Source: Asterias rubens
Taxonomy: Eukaryota > Echinodermata > Asteroidea > Forcipulatida > Asteriidae
DNA: 64,000 nucleotides
Direction: 5' to 3'
NCBI RefSeq assembly: GCF_902459465.1
Contig: NC_047064.1
Coordinates: 6,102,762-6,166,761 of the forward strand
The position numbers and the translations under genes were made by a program. Below are positions 58,569-64,000 of this stretch, in pieces. Below the pieces are notes generated by a model, which was given only the letters and a program-made list of their open reading frames with translations, was not told where the DNA came from and did no database searches. Each line of letters begins with the position of its first letter. Positions within the stretch are counted from its first letter, which is position 1.

Positions 58569-58953
58569 TAAAGACAGTGGACACTATTCGTAATTGTCAA
58601 AGACTAGCCTTCACAGTTGGTGTATCTCAACATATGCATAAAACAAAAAAACTGTGAAAATTTGAGCTCGATAGGTCATCAAACTTGCGAGATAATAATG
58701 AAAGAAAAAATACCCTTGTCACGCGAAGTTGTGTGCGTTTAGATAGTTGATTTCGAGACCTCAAGTTCTAAACTTGAGGTCTCGAAATCATATTCGTGGA
58801 AAATTACTTCTTTCTCGAAAACTATGGCACTTCAGAGGGAGCCGTTTCTCACAATGTTTTATACTACCAACCTCTCCGCATTACTCGTTACCAAATGAGG
58901 TGTTATGCTAATAATTATTTTGAGTAATTACAAATAGTGTCCACTGACTTTAA
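58569..58953. mobile_element. MITE-like element, GGACACTATTGGTAATT family, inverted copy
   Basis: TTTTAAAGACAGTGGACACT then the family right end (CAAAGACTAGCCTTCACAG), hairpin TTTCGAGACCTCAAGTTCTA and its mirror, ending AGTGTCCACTGACTTTAA. About 385 bp. Confidence 0.8.
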
Positions 58954-59334
58954 GACTGGTTTATACGGGCACGGCAAACTGATCCGTAAGGCAAAGTATA
59001 TAGTATTTGGTGTTTCGAGCCGTTCGGCTGTTATTTTAATCCTATATAAATGTAGATAATTATTGATATCAATAAAACTAATCTGTGAAAATCTCAAGTC
59101 AAAAGGTGGCAGGTCCTAGTGTTTTTGAAATATTCTGGAGTGGATGTCCACGCAAGAAGACTAGAATCCGTTATTGCAATAATACAATCTGACATACGTT
59201 TCACGCATGGAAACTTGTTTTCCTTTTCTAGTCAGATTGAATTGTTCTTTGAGTGGATAAAATCCACTGATTATAGGAAATAGTTGTAAAAATAGAATTG
59301 AAATGTCTACAAGCCTTCTTGATCCAATTTTACT

Positions 59335-59497
59335 ATAGACCTTTATCATGGTGCAGCCATCTTGAATTTTCCCCAATGATATCAATGTAACCAAAAATAG
59401 TCTGGTTCCTTTTTGCAAAGCGATTACTAGCAATGATGATTGTTATCTGATACAAGGCACATGACCAAGATGGAGGCAGCATGATAAAGTTCTATTG
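59335..59497. mobile_element. inverted-repeat element, TAGACCTTTATCATG family
   Basis: ATAGACCTTTATCATGGTGC and AGCCATCTTGA face CCAAGATGGAGGCAGCATGA and TAAAGTTCTAT, about 160 bp. A related stretch in inverted orientation at about 44580-44715 has CAAGATGGCTGCACAACGAT. Non-coding. Confidence 0.65.
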
Positions 59498-60101
59498 GCC
59501 CTGCTAACTGCGAAATTTTGAGTTCACCGAGCTCAACATGCAAAGCTCATAACTGGATGTGACGTAAGCGCACAACTCCACGTTAAGCAGAGCCATGAAA
59601 TTTGACCCATGTTGTGTGGAAAACCCCAATGAAGGACGCTTGGTTTCAAATAGCATTTTCAGAACGGAAACAATTTCAAGAATGTTTGGTTTCCCCCAAA
59701 AAATGTAATTGCGTCACGTCAGTCATGACTCCAGGAAGGAAGGAAAAGGAGGGACGCTCGTTTTTGTTAAAATGAAACAATAAGTGTTCCTGGTAAAATC
59801 AATCACTGTAATTGGACCCGTCAAGTTGGGGATATTACCGTGCGTGGCAAAAGAGAAAGTGTTTTAAATGATTTTTTATTTCGTTGAAACAGCTGCACGT
59901 CTCAGAATTTGTCAAGAAAAAAAAAGTTGTATGTGAAAAATGAATGAGTTAGAACTAGTATGCAAACTGCTTACCAACTAAGATGAACAATGGTATAACT
60001 TCCAAAAATAATTGGTGGCATGATGCTTCAACCTTGACAGAGTGTTTCCTGAAGGTTTAAAGGAGCCTTCCAGAAAGACTCCGCTATAGGGTCGAAACAT
60101 C

Positions 60102-60357
60102 TGGGCCCAATTTCATGGCTCTGCTTACCGCCAAATTCTGCGCTTGCGATCACGATTCCCCGCTTATGTGAAAGCGCCGAATTTCTGCGCTAGCCTTGTA
60201 TTGTAAGCCTAGAATGCCTAGTAACGGGGAGTACGCACGCGCAGAAGCCAAAATTCGCCGCTAACCCATGAAATACGCTTGCCGTAAGCACCGAATTCCC
60301 TGCTTCCGTAAGTGCCGATTCTGTGCTTACGGTAAGCAGAGCCATGAAATTGGGCCC
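60102..60357. mobile_element. MITE-like element, GGGCCCAATTTCATGGCT subfamily, best copy
   Basis: TGGGCCCAATTTCATGGCTC and GAGCCATGAAATTGGGCCC (one mismatch) enclose about 255 bp with further inner mirror pairs (CTTACCGCCAAATTCTG against TTCTGTGCTTACGGTAAG). Same subfamily as 2698-2902. Confidence 0.8.
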
Positions 60358-60542
60358 AGGGCACTAACTGTTGTTGCATAATATAAAATTAATACACTTG
60401 TTTTTGTTAAATCGGCGAAATTCTAGCCATGCAACTTTAAAGAAGGGCTCTAACATCAAATTTATTTTTGGGATCCACTCATTGTCCAAATTTATGATAA
60501 TGGATGAAAACTATAGTGACTTTTTATTTTTTCCTCTCGTTA

Positions 60543-60925
60543 AAGGCAGTGTACACTATTGGTAATAACTCAAAATAATTATTAGCATAAAACCTTTCTT
60601 GGTGACCTGTAATGGGGAGAGGTTGATGGTATAAAACATCGTGAGAAACGGCTTCCTCTGAAGTGCCATAGTTTTCGACAAAGAAGTAATTTTCCACTAA
60701 TTTGATTTCGAGACCTCTAATTTAGAACTTGAGGTCTCGAAATCAACCATCTAAACGCACACAACTTCGTTTGACAAGGGTGTTTTTTCTTTCATTAATA
60801 TCTCGCAAGTTCGATGACCGATTGAGCTCAAATTTTCACAGGTTTGTTATTGTATGCTTATGTTGAGATACACCAACTGTGAAGGCTAGTCTTTGACAAT
60901 TACCAATAGTGTCCACTGTCTTTAA
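60543..60925. mobile_element. MITE-like element, GGACACTATTGGTAATT family
   Basis: TTAAAGGCAGTGTACACTAT to AGTGTCCACTGTCTTTAA, about 383 bp, colinear with 41939-42325. The hairpin arms around 60705-60745 are GATTTCGAGACCTC and its mirror. Confidence 0.85.
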
Positions 60926-61287
60926 AATGGTGTAAAAATGTCACTGTGATTGGTTTAGTCTGGAAGATAAAACAATGGTAGCTTTTAAAACTAATTAATT
61001 ATTAATCAAAAAGAAACGTGGGCTTTTTGAGAGCAACAACTAAAAATCGGATGTATTAGCTTACAATACTTCTGCTTTAGAGAGACGTGTGACTGCCAAT
61101 CATTAATTTGGTGACATAACTGGCTTGACGAAATAAATGTATTTTTAAATTGATATAAATGATAAAATGTGTAAATCACTAATCTAATATATCTGACTGT
61201 GGTTTTTGTTTATTTGTTTCTTATTATTTTGTTTGTGTATACAATAAAACAACAAAATCGTGTTCATTTCTTAAAGCTTACGATAAT

Positions 61288-61427
61288 GGTCCAATTTCAT
61301 AAAGCTGTTAAACAGAAAATACTGCTCAGCAAATTTCTCTTCTAAGCATGGCAACCAGTTTCTGTTTAGCAAGATTTTTCTGTGCTAAGCAAGTTTTATG
61401 CTATTAGGCTTTATAAAAATGGGCCCA
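61288..61427. mobile_element. MITE-like element, GGGCCCAATTTCAT family, short copy
   Basis: GGTCCAATTTCATAAAGCTG to GCTTTATAAAAATGGGCCC, about 140 bp. The interior has TGCTCAGCAAATTTCTCTTC and TTTAGCAAGATTTTTCTG. Decayed relative of 1792-1962. Confidence 0.65.
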
Positions 61428-62254
61428 GTGTCCAATTAAATAGAACCATCTGATTTTTTTTTCTTCTCGATCTCATAAACGGAGGGGGGGGGGGGAGCAC
61501 GCTAACTCAGATACAAGCAGACTTGACATAGCAATAATCGGTATGAGCAATATTAACTGTTGGTTCATCAAGTTACAATATCAGTAGATGATGAACCAAC
61601 TCCTACCGTAACCTCAAAAGTTAGAATGAAAGTTGATCCAAGTTCCCGTTGAGAAGTCTGCACTCACGGCGGTTAGGCCTAATGTACTTTTTTTTCTACC
61701 GCACATGTACAGGAAATCCTCTCACCTCCGCGTATAAAACAGGCTAGGCTCTAGTAGTACCAACTGCTGCGGTTTCGTCGTTCACTACGATTTCTACTCT
61801 CGACCACTTTCTCTCATTTTCTTAACCGTCCACTATTATAAAAGATCAACTTCCATTCTCTTTATGCCGGCCTACGGTAGGAACACATTACAAATGTTAG
61901 GCTACATTTTTATAATAACGATCGAGCTAAACAAAATTGAAACCAGTAGTGCAGGGTCGCCAAAATGATGATGATCCCCAAAAAGTACAACTTTTACGAA
62001 TACGCCACTATTTTTCCCACACCTCACAATATTTGAGACACTTTGATGACACTTTTGACAGCCGGTGTCATAAGGAAATCTGTCCCCATGGGAATAACAT
62101 GGGCTGAAGGACGATGATTCAAAAGAGGGCGCTGTCAAAAGAAGTTTGCACACAGTTCTTCGCTGGGGACAGAAACAAACTCTGGGGAGAGAACTTTTGA
62201 TTTTCCGAAGTGACGTGTATAAGACATCAAGGGACTTATTTAGCTTTTCTCACC

Positions 62255-62267
62255 AATAGGTGGCGCA
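62255..62267 (+). promoter_or_regulatory. GGTGGCGC motif next to the COA3 start
   Basis: AATAGGTGGCGCA lies 27 bases before the COA3 ATG. The position and core match the POFUT2 site at 34891-34902. AGAGGGCGCTGT at about 62125-62136 is a second, weaker resemblance to a CTCF-type core. Confidence 0.35.
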
Positions 62268-62294
62268 CTTTACACACTTTCATAACTCATCAAA

Positions 62295-63698
62295 ATGGCG
62301 ACCAACAGTGGAGGACCGGTTTCTGAAAAACCACCCGAAGTTATGAAGCGAGTTGACCTGAAACAAGACACTCTAAGTGCCAAAGATCGGGCATACATGG
62401 AGAAGATGTCAAAGGCTCATATGGAAAGCTTCCAGAAGGTTTCTAGGGCTAGTTATCTGAGGAGGAATATATTCGTTGCCCTGTGTCTCGGAGCTGGTAC
62501 GCTCGGCGTGTGTATCCTTTTTTGAGATGTTAATTTTTGTTATGTAATTTATTATTAAGGCACCTGGGCTAGCCTGGAAGTGGAATTTTATGAAGCCACA
62601 CAGAGGCCATGTTTCTCCGGGATAACTTTCCGTATGGCGCCACCACTTTTTCACTTATTGTTACAAAAAGGGATATCTCATTGAGGTAAATAAGATACTA
62701 TATTATTTCATATCGAATGAAAAAGTGGTGGCGCCATACGGAAACTTTTCCTTTCCCCGGCCTAGGGAAAGTTTCCGTATGACGCCACCACTTTTTCATT
62801 CGATATGAAATATTCTATCTAATTTACCCCAATGAGATATCCCTTTTTGTAAAAATAAGTGAAAAAGTTATCAGATTTTTCACTGGAAGTCGATCGAGGA
62901 TGTGCCTATTTATATGGAAAATGAAATGGCCTTCCGGCTTGCCCACCTCTCAACCTGCCTGCTCAATAATCAATCAAGTCAAAGATGAAACTTCCAGCAC
63001 TGAGAAGGGAAACTGACTGGGTAAATTTGAAATAATTTGCGGTTGAACAAGAAACATTTACTAATAATAATCTTTCATTCTTAAATAAAAAAATAATAAT
63101 AATATCATTATCAACAGTCGCCATTCTAAAAACTTTTGCACTTAAGTTGTCAGTACAGTCAAGTCTCATATTAGTCATATTATTGTGGGTCACTCAAATT
63201 TTAATTATTGTCGTACCAGATAAGTACTTCAAAGTTCAATTTTGTACAAATATCCAAATTTTATTTAGCGGGTAGACTGCTGCTTGAACGATTCCAAACT
63301 GGAATCGTTCTCCATTGGCAGAGTTTACAATAGTTGCGATAACATAACCCTCCTCCCGGCGGCAAATGGGAGGGTTACATTATTGCAACTAAGATTACAA
63401 CTGACTCAGGTCAGAGGTTGAAAAAAATAGTAATTCTGCATCATTTTCCTCGTTACAAAACAAATACTAAATAGAACATGCAGAACTAGGACTGATTGAA
63501 AAAAATTATAATGAATCAGATGAAAAATAAAGCATAATAACATTATGCATAAGTGAAGCACAACTCTTGAACCCCAAGTAACAGAAAAATCAAAAGCTCC
63601 TTAACTAACTACCATCAGATGGTTACTCTATCTATGCCGTCTCCCAAGAAGCTTTTCTTGAAGACTTTGACGACCCCAACAAGCCGAAAGAGTTGTGA
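62295..63698 (+). CDS. COA3: cytochrome c oxidase assembly factor 3, two exons
   Basis: A single-pass protein of the mitochondrial inner membrane that stabilises newly made COX1 during complex IV assembly. Exon 1 (62295-62511) encodes 72 residues and one base of a Tyr codon, ending at GTGT|GTATCC. Exon 2 (63619-63698), after ACTACCATCAG, completes that Tyr and adds GYSIYAVSQEAFLEDFDDPN and KPKEL, then TGA at 63696. The total is 98 aa, against 106 in human. SYLRRNIFVAL into a helix at about residues 59-80 and then YGYSIYAVSQEAFLEDF match the family pattern (RNI..., YGYTFYSISQERFLDEL in human). The negatively charged tail after the helix is usual. The exon-2 call rests on phase, acceptor and family match. 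The intron is about 1.1 kb and contains a foldback. Identification is confident. Confidence 0.9.
62625..62860. repeat. multi-arm foldback in the COA3 intron
   Basis: GAAAAAGTGGTGGCGCCATA and CGGAAAC at about 62718-62745 face GTTTCCGTATGACGCCACCA at about 62770-62800, forming arms of about 47 bp around CCCCGGCCTAGGG. A third arm at 62627-62657 (CTTTCCGTATGGCGCCACCA) repeats the right arm, and AAAGGGATATCTCATTGAGG (near 62668) mirrors CCAATGAGATATCCCTTT (near 62830). Two alternative hairpins are therefore possible. Confidence 0.8.
63330..63393. repeat. short GTTGCGATAACGTAACC-type palindrome in the COA3 intron
   Basis: TAGTTGCGATAACATAACCC and GGGTTACATTATTGCAACTA face each other across TCCTCCCGGCGGCAAATGGGA, about 64 bp. 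Third occurrence of the family tips, after 28565-29343 and 35535-35590. Confidence 0.75.
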
Positions 63699-64000
63699 TA
63701 GATAACAACGAGCCAGGTCCAGGGTCATCATTGAAAAAAGCGAAATGCCAACGCAACTGCTGACCTTATGCCATGGATTTACTATTAAGAACTTCTGCAT
63801 TGTGACGCACATCAAGCCCAACGCTGCCCTCTTGTGATGGGATAACTTTCCACGTCTTGAAAAATGTACCAGGAAAGAAAAATGTGTGACTTTGTATAAA
63901 TCCATCCACCTGATGAGTACATGGACTCTAATTAATGATTTCTTAAGTTTATATTTTAGGGCCTCAAGCTAAAATTAATGTGCTGGCGAGTGGTGATTTA
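63699..64000. other. COA3 3' flank
   Basis: Presumed 3' UTR and beyond. I see no further exon and no repeat family from elsewhere in the window. No clear AATAAA before the window end. Confidence 0.5.

Larger units (their letters stand above)
58301..62294. other. intergenic, several MITEs
   Basis: No coding exon seen. It contains a GGACACTATTGG element in inverted orientation (58569-58953), a TAGACCTTTATCATGGTGCAGC element (59335-59497), a GGGCCCAATTTCATGGCT element (60102-60357), another GGACACTATTGG element (60543-60925) and a GGGCCCAATTTCAT element (61288-61427). From about 61700 the sequence is less repetitive and probably contains the COA3 promoter. Confidence 0.6.

Overview
The window is animal nuclear DNA from an invertebrate deuterostome, most likely an echinoderm and perhaps a sea star. 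That placement is inference. It rests on long AT-rich introns with GT/AG borders, gene content (a STAT5/6-type STAT, POFUT2, COA3, a PAPS-sulfotransferase-like gene) and many short inverted-repeat transposons and tRNA-derived SINEs. I saw no bacterial, organellar or viral gene sets. All gene models are read from the sequence and checked only by splice phase and remembered family motifs.

Layout. (1) 2369-26817, minus strand: a complete STAT gene. It has 21 constitutive coding-exon positions that join in frame to 780 codons; one of them is present as two alternative tandem copies. A candidate non-coding first exon lies near 29.9-30.1 kb. (2) 32258-32970, minus: a two-exon gene for a 116-aa basic, disordered protein I do not recognise. 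(3) 34911-41497, plus: POFUT2, protein O-fucosyltransferase 2, eight exon positions and 445 aa, with one position again present as two tandem copies. (4) 56685-57545, plus: a sulfotransferase-like protein in a single coding exon. (5) 62295-63698, plus: COA3, a cytochrome c oxidase assembly factor, two exons and 98 aa. The second exon encodes only about 25 residues and was found by splice phase. The remaining sequence is intron or intergenic DNA dominated by repeats.

The strongest signal is that two unrelated neighbouring genes, STAT and POFUT2, each carry a tandemly duplicated internal exon in which both copies are open, have intact splice sites and share phase. In STAT the duplicated exon (93 and 99 bp) encodes part of the DNA-binding domain. 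In POFUT2 both copies are exactly 67 bp and are separated by a 75-bp intron, so including both would break the frame. Both look like mutually exclusive alternative exons. POFUT2 also carries a 69-bp duplication of its exon-3 acceptor region flanking a truncated MITE.

The repeat landscape includes at least nine inverted-repeat families, nested insertions, a roughly 1.6-kb compound foldback in the STAT 5' intron, a degenerate array of about 14 palindromes (52.63-52.99 kb) and a 370-bp octamer microsatellite. The genes do not form a pathway: STAT acts in cytokine-type signalling, POFUT2 in ER glycosylation of thrombospondin repeats, COA3 in the mitochondrial inner membrane.
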